From: Chryseobacterium antibioticum
GTDB lineage: Bacteria > Bacteroidota > Bacteroidia > Flavobacteriales > Weeksellaceae
Length of the DNA stretch: 64,000 nt
Direction: 5' to 3'
Assembly (NCBI RefSeq): GCF_012927325.1
Contig: NZ_JABBGI010000019.1
Coordinates: 54,103 to 118,102 of the forward strand
Of the stretch, positions 1-9,222 are shown piece by piece (position 1 is the first letter of the stretch; each line of letters begins with the position of its first letter). Below the pieces are notes generated by a model. That model was not told where the DNA came from. It saw only the letters and a program-made list of their open reading frames with translations, and did not search any database. Position numbers and translations under genes: made by a program.

Positions 1-178
1 CGCCCTTGTGCTAATGCAACAATCCTCTATCCACTTTAAAACAAACTGAAATGTCTTCTATAACAAATCTGCTTCCTACCCCATTCAAAACATAGCATAA
101 AATGATTTACAAATCGCTTAAAAACATTAAATTTGCATCTTATCAAAAATTTGATAGTTTTAAAAGCAAAGCAATACT
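1..178. other. Left-edge intergenic region with the alaS promoter
   Basis: No coding region is visible on either strand here. A Bacteroidota -7 box, TAAATTTG, lies at 128-135, with a weak TTT-type -33 element at 106-108 (19-nt spacing). This places transcription start near 140, about 40 nt before the alaS start codon. A gene to the left, if any, lies outside the window. Confidence 0.5.
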
Positions 179-2782
179 ATGACATCACAAGAGATACGTC
201 AAAAATTTTTAGATTATTTTAAAAGTAAAGACCACCTGATCGTTCCTTCAGCACCCATCGTTCTGAAAGACGACCCTACCCTTATGTTTTCCAACTCGGG
301 AATGACGCAGTTCAAAGATTTTTTCTTAGGCTATAAAACACCTACGGCACCAAGAATTGCCGATACCCAGAAATGTCTTAGAGTTTCAGGAAAGCACAAT
401 GACCTGGATGATGTGGGAAGAGATACCTACCACCATACCATGTTTGAAATGTTAGGAAACTGGTCTTTTGGTGATTATTTTAAAAAAGATGCTATTGCTT
501 TTGCCTGGGAATTACTGACTGAAGTATTCGGAGTTCCCAAAGAAAATTTATATGTAACGATTTTCGAAGGGGATGCCTCTGAAAATCTTGAAAGAGATCA
601 GGATGCTTACGATTTCTGGAAATCTCATATTTCTGAAGACAGAATTATCAACGGAAACAAGAAAGATAATTTCTGGGAAATGGGGGAAAGCGGACCGTGC
701 GGACCGTGTTCAGAAATTCATATTGACCTTAGAACACCTGAAGAAAAAGCTAAAATTTCAGGACTTGACCTGGTTAACAATGATCACCCTCAGGTGGTGG
801 AAGTATGGAACCTGGTTTTCATGGAATTCAACAGAAAGGCAGATAAGAGTTTAGAAAAGCTTCCTCAACAGCACGTTGATACAGGAATGGGCTTTGAGCG
901 TCTTTGTATGGCACTTCAGGGTAAGTCTTCCAACTATGACACTGACGTTTTCACACCGCTTATTGCTAAAGTGGAGGAACTTTCAGGAAAGAAATATACC
1001 GGAATTTTAGAAGACGAAAAAGATATTGCAATCCGTGTTGTGGTAGACCACATAAGAGCTGTTTCGTTTGCCATTGCAGATGGGCAGCTTCCTTCAAACG
1101 GAGGTGCAGGATATGTGATCAGAAGAATTTTAAGAAGAGCTATTTCTTATTCATACCGATTTTTAGGAATGAAAGAACCTTTCCTTTTTGAACTGGTCGC
1201 TGTTCTTAAAGATCAGATGGGACCTTTCTTCCCTGAATTGGAAAAACAAGGCAACCTGGTCACTGAGGTTATTAAAAGTGAAGAGGATTCATTCTTAAAA
1301 ACCATTGAAAATGGGTTAATAAGAGTTGAAAAATTAATTGAGCAGACGATTGCAGACGGTTCAAAAGTATTACCAAGCGAAGAAGTTTTCGAATTATATG
1401 ATACTTATGGATTCCCGGATGATTTAACGAGAATTATCGCGGAAGAAAAAGGTCTTACCATTGATGAAGCCGGATTTAAAGCTGAAATGGAAAAGCAAAA
1501 ACTTCGTTCAAAGGCGGATTCTGCTCAGAAAGTATACGACTGGGTCACTTTGGAAACAAAACCTGAAAACTTTGTAGGCTACGATCAGATCGAATCGGAA
1601 ACGTATATTACAAGATACAGAAAAGTAGAAAATAAAGACGGGGAATTCTACCAGGTGGTATTGAGCAGTTCTCCTTTCTATCCTGAAGGCGGTGGCCAGG
1701 TGGGAGACAAAGGGGTTCTGGAAAATGCTGTAGAAAGCTTTGAGGTTTTAGAAACTAAAAAAGAAAACGGACTGATCATTTCATTGATTAATGGTCTTCC
1801 GAAAGACGCAGGAGCTGTTTTCTATGCTAAAGCAGATGCTACCGACAGAAAAAATTCTCAGGCTAACCACTCTGTGACTCACCTTTTACATGAGGCATTA
1901 AGAGAGGTTTTAGGCACTCACGTTGAGCAGAAAGGGTCTTACGTAGGTCCTGACTATCTCCGTTTTGACTTCTCACATTTCAATAAAATGACAGAGGAAG
2001 AATTGGCGTTGGTAGAAGAAAAAGTAAATCACAAAATAAAGGAAAGCATTGCTTTGCAGGAATTCAGAAGTATTCCTATTCAGGAAGCTCTGGATAAAGG
2101 AGCCATGGCATTGTTTGGTGAAAAATATGGTGATAGCGTGAGAATGATTCAGTTTGGAAGCTCTAAGGAACTTTGTGGTGGAACTCACGTAAAAAATACC
2201 ATTGAGATCGGTCATTTCAAAATTACTTCTGAAGGTTCTGCTGCTGCAGGAATCAGAAGAATTGAAGCGATTTCCGGAGACAAGTCTGAGGAATATTTCA
2301 AAAACCTGGAAAATCAAATTCACGAGCTTTCTCAATTATTGAAGTCTAAAGATGTGGTAAGATCTATCGAGAAACTGATGGAAGAAAATGCTTCTTTAAA
2401 ATCTGAAGTAGAAGCTCTAAAAAAAGAAAAAGCAAAAGGCGAGATCGGCGAATGGAAAAACGCTTACGAGCAGAAAGGAAACAAACAGTTATTGGTGAAG
2501 AAAACTTCTCTGGATGCTGGTTCTGTAAAAGATATTGTTTTCCAGTTGAAGAAAGAAATCCCGACTTCCGTAACCATCATTCTTTCTGATGCCGACGGAA
2601 AACCAATGATTACAGTTGGCGTTTCTGAAGATCTGGCAGCAGATTATCAGGCCGGAGCTATCGTCAAAGACCTGGCAAAAGAGATCCAGGGCGGCGGCGG
2701 CGGAAACCCGGGCTTTGCAACCGCAGGAGGTAAAAACCTTGATGGTTTAGAAAATGCTTACCAAAAAGCTCTAAATCTTTAG
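179..2782 (+). CDS. alaS: Alanine--tRNA ligase
   Basis: Charges tRNA-Ala with alanine in the cytoplasm and hydrolyses mischarged Ser/Gly-tRNA. At 867 residues it has the full length of bacterial AlaRS. Visible in order are the class II catalytic core (residues about 1-240), the tRNA-recognition helical domain with a conserved DHIR motif, the editing domain with zinc/catalytic ligands H564, H568, C666 and H670 (HSVTH and CGGTH), a coiled-coil stretch around 700-760 and the Gly-rich C-Ala tail with GGGGGNPG. The ATG lies about 40 nt after a good -7 promoter box. The gene is monocistronic: a hairpin terminator follows at once. Confidence 0.98.
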   Translation: MTSQEIRQKFLDYFKSKDHLIVPSAPIVLKDDPTLMFSNSGMTQFKDFFLGYKTPTAPRIADTQKCLRVSGKHNDLDDVGRDTYHHTMFEMLGNWSFGDYFKKDAIAFAWELLTEVFGVPKENLYVTIFEGDASENLERDQDAYDFWKSHISEDRIINGNKKDNFWEMGESGPCGPCSEIHIDLRTPEEKAKISGLDLVNNDHPQVVEVWNLVFMEFNRKADKSLEKLPQQHVDTGMGFERLCMALQGKSSNYDTDVFTPLIAKVEELSGKKYTGILEDEKDIAIRVVVDHIRAVSFAIADGQLPSNGGAGYVIRRILRRAISYSYRFLGMKEPFLFELVAVLKDQMGPFFPELEKQGNLVTEVIKSEEDSFLKTIENGLIRVEKLIEQTIADGSKVLPSEEVFELYDTYGFPDDLTRIIAEEKGLTIDEAGFKAEMEKQKLRSKADSAQKVYDWVTLETKPENFVGYDQIESETYITRYRKVENKDGEFYQVVLSSSPFYPEGGGQVGDKGVLENAVESFEVLETKKENGLIISLINGLPKDAGAVFYAKADATDRKNSQANHSVTHLLHEALREVLGTHVEQKGSYVGPDYLRFDFSHFNKMTEEELALVEEKVNHKIKESIALQEFRSIPIQEALDKGAMALFGEKYGDSVRMIQFGSSKELCGGTHVKNTIEIGHFKITSEGSAAAGIRRIEAISGDKSEEYFKNLENQIHELSQLLKSKDVVRSIEKLMEENASLKSEVEALKKEKAKGEIGEWKNAYEQKGNKQLLVKKTSLDAGSVKDIVFQLKKEIPTSVTIILSDADGKPMITVGVSEDLAADYQAGAIVKDLAKEIQGGGGGNPGFATAGGKNLDGLENAYQKALNL

Positions 2783-2811
2783 GATTAGAGGTCCTTTATC
2801 ATAAAAAAAGT

Positions 2812-2842
2812 AAAAACTCCTGAAAATTTCAGGAGTTTTTTT
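2812..2842 (+). terminator. Rho-independent terminator of alaS
   Basis: Inverted repeat AAACTCCTGAAA / TTTCAGGAGTTT followed by a T-run, 30 nt after the alaS stop codon. Confidence 0.9.
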
Positions 2843-2942
2843 ATTTATATCCATTCTAATTATTGATCTTATCTTAACAAACCATTACCTAAACTTAAAC
2901 TATTTGTTTCGTCCCCTTAAAATACAATTCACAATAGACCTT

Positions 2943-2950
2943 TAGCTTTG
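2943..2950 (+). promoter_or_regulatory. Putative -7 box of the PhoX-like gene
   Basis: TAGCTTTG matches TAnnTTTG and lies 27 nt before the ATG at 2978. No convincing -33 element is seen at the right distance. Its position argues against a TTG start at 2948, which would overlap the promoter. Confidence 0.4.
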
Positions 2951-2977
2951 CTACTATCGAAATCAATAAAAGTAATT

Positions 2978-4459
2978 ATGAAAATTAACAAAACTATTGG
3001 AGCTCTATTGTTTACTTCTATGGCATTTCAGGGTTGTAATGACGACAATACCGATCAGCAGGAAACCACTCCTGTCAATCAGAATATAAAGATTGAAAAT
3101 TTTTCACAGGAACCAGCTTTCGTTTTTGGAATGACGGGTTTTGAAAATCTGAGCATCACTACCCTGATCTCAAGTTCTGATGTACTTTCAGGAACTCCGA
3201 ATTTTGTTTTCGCAGGACAGCCGGACGGCATGGGAATCATGAAAGATCCTAATTCTGACGGCTACTTAATGATCACCAATCATGAGATCACCCAATCTGT
3301 TTCCAGAGTTTATTTAGATAAAACATTTAAGCCTATCAAAGGAGAATACATCTTGAACGGAATGGGCGGTATGACCAGATTATGCTCTGCTACGCTGGCC
3401 ACCCCGGAAACCCACGGATTCAGTGCGTTTCTTACCGCTGGCGAATCTGGTGAAGAAAGTATGGTTCACGATCTTAATCCATTGGCACCTGCTTCCCAGG
3501 CCTCTGATCAGTCAAGAGTAAAACCGGCTTTGGGAAAAGCTTCTATGGAGAATGCGGTTCCGCTTCCTAAGGATATTTCAGGTGGAAAAACATACATTAT
3601 GATTGGTGAAGATCAGTCTTATTCTTCTTCACATCAGTCTGCAGGACAGCTGATCATGTATGTTTCGACAACGCAGGGAGACCTTGATCATGGAAAACTG
3701 TATGCTTTAAAAAGAACAAACAGCAATTATACAGAAACGGATATGGTAAAAGGCAATTCTTACGATGTAGAATTCGTGGAAATTCCAAATTCCAAGAACC
3801 TTACAGGTGCTCAAATCAATCAGAAAAACATTGATAATAATGCGATCCGTTTTTCGAGAGTTGAGGACGTAGATTATAGAAAAGGAGCAGGAAAAGGAAG
3901 AGAAATTTACTTTACGGCAACGGGAGAATCTTCAGATGGTGTTACTCCAAAGCCGGGATTGACGATGTGGGGAAGAGTTTACAAGCTGGTACTTAACGAA
4001 AATAATATGCTGGCTGGAAAACTTGAAGTAGCCGCAGAAGGAGATTCTAATCCGGGACACAACCTGATCAATCCTGATAATTTATGTGTGACCGAAAACT
4101 TTGTCTATATTCAGGAAGACGGTGACTCTTATTATACAGCAGCAGCACACGATTCTTATATCTGGCAGCTCAACATTGCTACAAAGCAATACAAACCATG
4201 GCTGAACATGAAACACAACAGAACAGATACAGCTTGGCAAACGGCTTATAATCAGTCCGGCACCCTTCAGAAGTTCGGTTCATGGGAGTATGGAGCGATG
4301 GTGGATATTTCAGATATCATAGGAATTCCAAACACTTTTGCCGTGAATATTCACTCGCATACATGGCAGAAAGATAAGTTCAAGAATGCTGACGGAGCAG
4401 GTGTGAATACCAATAAGGAAGGTGGGCAGATCGTAATCATCAGAAACGTAGAGAAATAA
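2978..4459 (+). CDS. PhoX-family (DUF839) lipoprotein, putative phosphatase
   Basis: Member of the PhoX/DUF839 family of calcium-dependent, beta-propeller alkaline phosphatases; here the enzymatic role is inferred from family only. About 493 residues. The N-terminus is a lipoprotein signal (hydrophobic stretch ending in FQGC, Cys about residue 19), so the protein should be anchored in the outer membrane or face the periplasm. Family-like segments include GQPDGMGIMKD, NHEITQS and NPDNLCV near the C-terminal third. The ATG at 2978 is chosen because it begins the signal peptide and follows a -7 box. A GC-rich hairpin separates it from the downstream peroxidase gene. Phosphatase versus another phosphoester or sugar-phosphate activity cannot be decided. 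Confidence 0.8.
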   Translation: MKINKTIGALLFTSMAFQGCNDDNTDQQETTPVNQNIKIENFSQEPAFVFGMTGFENLSITTLISSSDVLSGTPNFVFAGQPDGMGIMKDPNSDGYLMITNHEITQSVSRVYLDKTFKPIKGEYILNGMGGMTRLCSATLATPETHGFSAFLTAGESGEESMVHDLNPLAPASQASDQSRVKPALGKASMENAVPLPKDISGGKTYIMIGEDQSYSSSHQSAGQLIMYVSTTQGDLDHGKLYALKRTNSNYTETDMVKGNSYDVEFVEIPNSKNLTGAQINQKNIDNNAIRFSRVEDVDYRKGAGKGREIYFTATGESSDGVTPKPGLTMWGRVYKLVLNENNMLAGKLEVAAEGDSNPGHNLINPDNLCVTENFVYIQEDGDSYYTAAAHDSYIWQLNIATKQYKPWLNMKHNRTDTAWQTAYNQSGTLQKFGSWEYGAMVDISDIIGIPNTFAVNIHSHTWQKDKFKNADGAGVNTNKEGGQIVIIRNVEK

Positions 4460-4481
4460 TTTTAAATATCCAATAAATAGT

Positions 4482-4517
4482 AAAGTATCAGCGGGAAAAT
4501 TCCCGTTGGTACTTTTT
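4482..4517 (+). terminator. Hairpin terminator after the PhoX-like gene
   Basis: Arms AGTATCAGCGGGA and TCCCGTTGGTACT pair with two G-U wobbles and are followed by TTTTT. It ends just before the next start codon, so the peroxidase is either read through or has its own start signal within the hairpin region. Confidence 0.75.
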
Positions 4518-4518
4518 C

Positions 4519-6339
4519 ATGCTTATGAAAATACTTTCAAAATATCCGGTTCTCATTATTTTATTCACTGTAACGGTTCTTTTTGTTCTTTTTCAATGCA
4601 AAAACGACAAACATCAGCCCATTAATGAAGATCTGAGTGCTGTAAAAAATGAAATAGCCAAAACCAATGTTTCGTTTGAAAGGCAGATCATTGAACTGAT
4701 GGCTCTTGTCTCAAAAAATGCAGATGAAAAGACAATTCAGAAGAAATTTGAAGATCTCAGAATAACGTATAAAAAAATGGAATGGGCGGTAGAATATTTC
4801 CTGCCTAATTCTGCCAGATTCATCAACGGTCCGGCCCTTCCTGAAATTGAAATGGACGAGCATACAGAACTTGAGCCGGAAGGTCTTCAGGTTTTGGAAG
4901 AACTTTTCTATCCCTATACTGCTGAAAACAAAGATGAAGCTGTACGGTTTCTGAAGAAACTGACCAATAAAAGCAATACTATAAAGGTCAATTTTCAGTC
5001 AATCTCCGTGAGTAAAGATCAGGTTTTTGATGCAGCAAGACAGGAGATTTTCAGGATTTCTAGCTTAGGAATTTCAAGTTTCGATACGCCAATATCAGGG
5101 ACTTTTTTGAAAGAAATGCCTTATTCTTTGGAAGCGGTTAAACAGACTTTACAACAGATTTCCACCGATAAATCTACGGACAAAGCCTTGAAAAATATCA
5201 ATACTGCCATTGATTCAGCCATTGCTGTTTTAAAGAAAAATACAGACAGAAATACTTTCGATTATGTCAATTTTATTCCAGATCATTTAAATAAAATCTC
5301 TTCTTTACTGCTGGAATTTAAAAAGCAGGAAGGTATCCCGGATATTGAGGTTACTTCCGCCTTAAACAAAAACGCAGCTTCTTTTTTTTCAAAAAATGCT
5401 TTCAATCCCAATGCATTTGTTCCCGGAAAAGAATTTGCATTCTCTGAAGACAAGGCCGCTCTGGGGAAAAAACTGTTTAATGACAAAATTCTTTCCAACA
5501 GCAATAACAGAAGCTGTGCAACGTGTCATATTCCCGAAAAGGCTTTTACGGACGGGCTCGCCAAGTCTATGTCTTTGGAGAATGCAGAGTTGCAGCGAAA
5601 TACACCATCGCTAAATTATGCAGGTTTCCAGCACGGACAGTTCTGGGATATGCGAAAAGATGATCTTGAAGGGCAGAGTTCAGACGTGATCTCCAATAAA
5701 GAAGAAATGCACGGCGATATGAATGTTATTCTTGGTAAAATTAATCAGGACACAAAATATCTTCCGGAATTTAAGAAAATCTATAAAACTTCAAAAGCTG
5801 AAACCTGGCAGCTTCAGAATGTACTGGCAAGCTACATCCGTTCTCTGGCGAAATTCAATTCTAATTTTGATGAGTATATGAGAGGAAACAGATCTGCCAT
5901 GACGGAAAGCCAGAAACAGGGATTCAATCTTTTTGTAGGAAAAGGTCAGTGCGCACTATGTCATTTCATTCCATTATTCAATGGAACTGTTCCTCCCAAT
6001 TTCAAAAAAACAGAACAGGAAATCTTGGGAACTGCTGTCAACGGTGACAATAAGATGTTTGATCAGGATTTGGGAAGAGGGAAATTCCATGAAACGGTTG
6101 AAGCTTTACAGCATTCTTTTAAAACACCAACTCTTAGAAACATCAGCAAAACAGCTCCCTATATGCATAACGGAGGTTACAAAACGCTAAGAGAGGTGAT
6201 GAATTTTTATAATAAAGGAGGTGGAAAAGGCTTCGGTTTTAAGGTAGAGAACCAAACGCTTTCTGATACACCCTTGCAACTTACCGACAACGAAATAGAT
6301 AAAATGATAGACTTCATGAATACCTTAGATGATCGATAA
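4519..6339 (+). CDS. Di-heme cytochrome c peroxidase / MauG family protein with N-terminal helical domain
   Basis: Predicted periplasmic, membrane- or lipid-anchored di-heme peroxidase (606 residues). An N-terminal hydrophobic segment ends in LFQC, which could be a lipobox. Residues about 30-290 form a helical region unlike the usual peroxidase N-terminus, resembling an imelysin-type domain; this is inference. The peroxidase part carries two heme-binding CxxCH motifs: C333-A-T-C-H337 and C478-A-L-C-H482. Between them is the MauG-like segment LQRNTPSLNYAGF. After the second heme is the TPTLRNISKTAPYMHNGG region typical of the family. The start could also be the second ATG, two codons in. It probably reduces peroxide or oxidises an unknown partner. 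Confidence 0.88.
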   Translation: MLMKILSKYPVLIILFTVTVLFVLFQCKNDKHQPINEDLSAVKNEIAKTNVSFERQIIELMALVSKNADEKTIQKKFEDLRITYKKMEWAVEYFLPNSARFINGPALPEIEMDEHTELEPEGLQVLEELFYPYTAENKDEAVRFLKKLTNKSNTIKVNFQSISVSKDQVFDAARQEIFRISSLGISSFDTPISGTFLKEMPYSLEAVKQTLQQISTDKSTDKALKNINTAIDSAIAVLKKNTDRNTFDYVNFIPDHLNKISSLLLEFKKQEGIPDIEVTSALNKNAASFFSKNAFNPNAFVPGKEFAFSEDKAALGKKLFNDKILSNSNNRSCATCHIPEKAFTDGLAKSMSLENAELQRNTPSLNYAGFQHGQFWDMRKDDLEGQSSDVISNKEEMHGDMNVILGKINQDTKYLPEFKKIYKTSKAETWQLQNVLASYIRSLAKFNSNFDEYMRGNRSAMTESQKQGFNLFVGKGQCALCHFIPLFNGTVPPNFKKTEQEILGTAVNGDNKMFDQDLGRGKFHETVEALQHSFKTPTLRNISKTAPYMHNGGYKTLREVMNFYNKGGGKGFGFKVENQTLSDTPLQLTDNEIDKMIDFMNTLDDR

Positions 6340-6470
6340 AAAAATTATGGTTTTCAAAAATTATATTGAATATTCTCATCTCTATTTTTACTGCATTTTT
6401 CTATCAAAAATTTAGATTAAATCAATGTCATAACATATCATAAAAACTTTCTCAACACAAGAAATATCAT

Positions 6471-6478
6471 TACTTTTG
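6471..6478 (+). promoter_or_regulatory. Putative -7 box of the DUF5686 gene
   Basis: TACTTTTG matches TAnnTTTG, 14 nt before the start codon; only TTTC is present near the expected -33 position. Confidence 0.4.
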
Positions 6479-6492
6479 ACCTAGTTTTTTAC

Positions 6493-8904
6493 ATGAAAAG
6501 GTTTTTAGTTTTATTATTTTTAATAATGTATTTCTTTGGTTATTCACAATCAAAGATCAGGGTTATTGACGAAACTGACCAGAAACCGATATCCCATGCA
6601 AAAATATCCTGCGATGGAAAAGTCATTGGCTTTACAGACATTCAGGGCTTATTGGAATTTAAAGCATCATGCAACAGCATTGAAGTCCAGGCGGAAAATT
6701 ACCAGAAAGAAACGGCAACCGCAGAGGCTGACATGGAAGTTTCTATGCAAAAAAAGGCATCAAAAACCACTGATATTGAAGCTGTGGTGATTGAAGACCG
6801 CAGCGACCCAAGAGCGCTGGAAATCCTTAAAAAAGTCAACAAACTGTTCAGGGACAATTCACCAAAAAGCCTGGAATCCTATTCTTTTAAATCTTACGAA
6901 AAAATATCTCTGGACATCGATCAGGATAGTATTAACCAGTTTAATACTTTTTTTAACAACACCGATTTTATCAAGAAAAAAAGGGAAAAAGATTCATTAA
7001 ATAATATCTCGGCAAAACAAATTTTTTCAAAAAGCAAACTCTTCCTGTGGGAAAGAGCTCAGGAGTTTCTGTATTCTAAACAATACGGTGAAAAGATCAA
7101 TATCCTGGACAACAGAATTTCCGGGCTTAAGCAGCCTATCTACGAAATGATTGCGGTTCAGCAAAGCAACAGGGATAAAATTCCAAATCAGATCAAACAG
7201 GAAAACAGAGGCCTTTACCGCTTTTTTCTTTCGGATACCCTTGAAGTGAACGGAAGAAAAACATTCGTCATCCGCTTTCGTGAGGTCAATTATAAAAAAC
7301 AGGACAAAAAAAGAAAATACAACGGTGCGATCTACATAGATGCGGAAACCTATGGCATTCAGAAAATCGAAAACTTCAGCAAGAATAAAAACGACGGAAT
7401 TATCACAAGTACCTGGGTTTTCTACAATAATAAATGGTTTCTCGCTCAGGAAAAGGTAAAACTGAGAATGAGCAAAGTGGCCATGGAAGAGGAAAACAAA
7501 AAGAAAACGGAAGAGCATGAAAAAAGGGACAGAACCAGTTTCGGCACCTATGCTTTCCTGACTTCCAACTATTTTGACTTCAAATCACCTATCGAAGAAG
7601 ATCGAAATGATTTTAAAGGCTACACATTTTCCGTAAAAAATGCTGACGGGCATCTGCTGGATCAATACAGAACCGACCCTCTGACGGAAAGGGAACGTAA
7701 TACCTACACTACGATCGACAGCCTGGGTAAAAAATATAATATTGACAACAAGGCCAAAATTCTGACCGGACTTATCAACGGGCAGATCAGGATGGGTATT
7801 GTGGATTTTGCGGTAGATGAAATTGTCAATTTCAACTTGTATGAAGGTTTTAGAGTTGGTTTAAAAGCTAAACTGAATGAGACTTTCAATCCCTATTTTT
7901 CACCGGATTATTATTTTGCCTACGGTTTCAAGGACGACAAATGGAAATACGGAATCGGTTTGGATATGAAGACCACACTGGATAAAAATTCATTCTTCAG
8001 GGTTGAATATTATAATGATGTAACAGCGTCCGGAGAGTTTTACAGAAGACTCTGGAATTTTAAGATGAGAACGATGAATTACGGAAACAATCTAAACAAT
8101 GATAAATACTATCATTACAGAGGTGCTTCCCTATCCTATCTGAATGACGTAACGAACGGACTTACACTGGTTTTTGCTGCCAAAAGAAATATTGAAGAAG
8201 CTAAATTTGACTATCAGTTCAGAGGAAGAGGTGGCCAGTTTGATAATTTCAATACGCTGTTTACCTTAAAATATTCTCCCAATTCTACGAATATCATGAC
8301 GCCACAGGGGAAATCGATCATCGATCAGAAGTATCCTGAGCTCTATCTCAACTATGAACAGAGTTATAAAATACTAGGTGGAGATTTCAACTATACCCGT
8401 TTTGATGCACTTTTCGTCCATAATTTTAAGACGATGCTTGGAACTACCGGATTCAGATTGTACGGTGGAATCGTTTTAGGGGAAGCTCCCATCTGGAAGC
8501 ACTTTACAATGAACGGATTGGCTTCTCCGAGCAAGGACTTTAATTTCAACCTTACTTCTTATCTGGGGTTTGCAACACTGGAGGGTGGTAAATATTACAA
8601 TGATAAATTCGTTGCCTATTATTTCACCCACAAACTTCCTCTGTACTTCAAAAGTTTCGGACAGAATATCTCCAGCTTTGATTTTGTATTAAGAGGAACA
8701 ATCGGAGATATGAAGCATCCGGAATACCATGAATTCAGGTTTAGAAAATTGGACCATCTGTATCAGGAAGTCGGTCTGGAATGGAATAATTTCCTGTCCA
8801 GTTATTTCAATTTAGGACTCTTTTATAGAGTTGGATACTACACCACTCCCAATTTTAAACAAAATTTTGCCATCCAGTTTAAGTTGAAAGTGCTAGAATT
8901 TTAA
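6493..8904 (+). CDS. DUF5686 outer-membrane protein with carboxypeptidase-regulatory-like domain
   Basis: An 803-residue envelope protein. Signal peptide (residues 1-18, ending at YSQS), then a carboxypeptidase-D regulatory-like beta-sandwich (about 20-95) that is common at the front of Bacteroidota outer-membrane proteins. The long DUF5686 region follows, ending in a run of amphipathic strands rich in aromatic residues, with a C-terminal Phe (KVLEF) typical of beta-barrel proteins. Function is unknown; TonB-dependent-receptor-like or assembly roles have no direct support here. It is preceded by its own -7 box and followed by a small gene after 71 nt. Confidence 0.85.
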   Translation: MKRFLVLLFLIMYFFGYSQSKIRVIDETDQKPISHAKISCDGKVIGFTDIQGLLEFKASCNSIEVQAENYQKETATAEADMEVSMQKKASKTTDIEAVVIEDRSDPRALEILKKVNKLFRDNSPKSLESYSFKSYEKISLDIDQDSINQFNTFFNNTDFIKKKREKDSLNNISAKQIFSKSKLFLWERAQEFLYSKQYGEKINILDNRISGLKQPIYEMIAVQQSNRDKIPNQIKQENRGLYRFFLSDTLEVNGRKTFVIRFREVNYKKQDKKRKYNGAIYIDAETYGIQKIENFSKNKNDGIITSTWVFYNNKWFLAQEKVKLRMSKVAMEEENKKKTEEHEKRDRTSFGTYAFLTSNYFDFKSPIEEDRNDFKGYTFSVKNADGHLLDQYRTDPLTERERNTYTTIDSLGKKYNIDNKAKILTGLINGQIRMGIVDFAVDEIVNFNLYEGFRVGLKAKLNETFNPYFSPDYYFAYGFKDDKWKYGIGLDMKTTLDKNSFFRVEYYNDVTASGEFYRRLWNFKMRTMNYGNNLNNDKYYHYRGASLSYLNDVTNGLTLVFAAKRNIEEAKFDYQFRGRGGQFDNFNTLFTLKYSPNSTNIMTPQGKSIIDQKYPELYLNYEQSYKILGGDFNYTRFDALFVHNFKTMLGTTGFRLYGGIVLGEAPIWKHFTMNGLASPSKDFNFNLTSYLGFATLEGGKYYNDKFVAYYFTHKLPLYFKSFGQNISSFDFVLRGTIGDMKHPEYHEFRFRKLDHLYQEVGLEWNNFLSSYFNLGLFYRVGYYTTPNFKQNFAIQFKLKVLEF

Positions 8905-8975
8905 TTATCCAAACATCGATTCTTTCAAAGAAAAACGAAATTTAAGCAACATTATAAATACATAAAAAACGAAAT

Positions 8976-9212
8976 ATGCAGCGAATAGAAATAAAAGCGG
9001 AACAGTTTTTTGAATTATTAAAACTGAAAGACACCCCGATGTGGGAAATTTTCGCACAAATGATTGATGGTAATGAAAAGGAAATGGTATTTCTAGATAA
9101 TGAAGACAAAGTCCTTTTTAACTATATCCTTCCTGCTGACCAGGAAAAACTGGAGGAGGACAGAAAAGAGTTTTCAAAACAGTTTTCAGATAAATTGGCT
9201 AACTTCAATTAA
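8976..9212 (+). CDS. Small acidic protein, unknown
   Basis: 78 residues, no signal peptide or membrane segment, with a charged C-terminal helix (EKLEEDRKEFSKQF). I do not recognise the family. It starts 71 nt after the DUF5686 gene and ends 10 nt before the M28 peptidase gene, which suggests cotranscription with the latter. Codon use resembles its neighbours, so it is probably a real gene. Confidence 0.65.
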   Translation: MQRIEIKAEQFFELLKLKDTPMWEIFAQMIDGNEKEMVFLDNEDKVLFNYILPADQEKLEEDRKEFSKQFSDKLANFN

Positions 9213-9222
9213 AAATGTTTAG

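Noticed and set aside
7027..7518. 163-codon frame opposite the DUF5686 gene
   Set aside because: Antisense shadow with extreme Phe content and no start signals.
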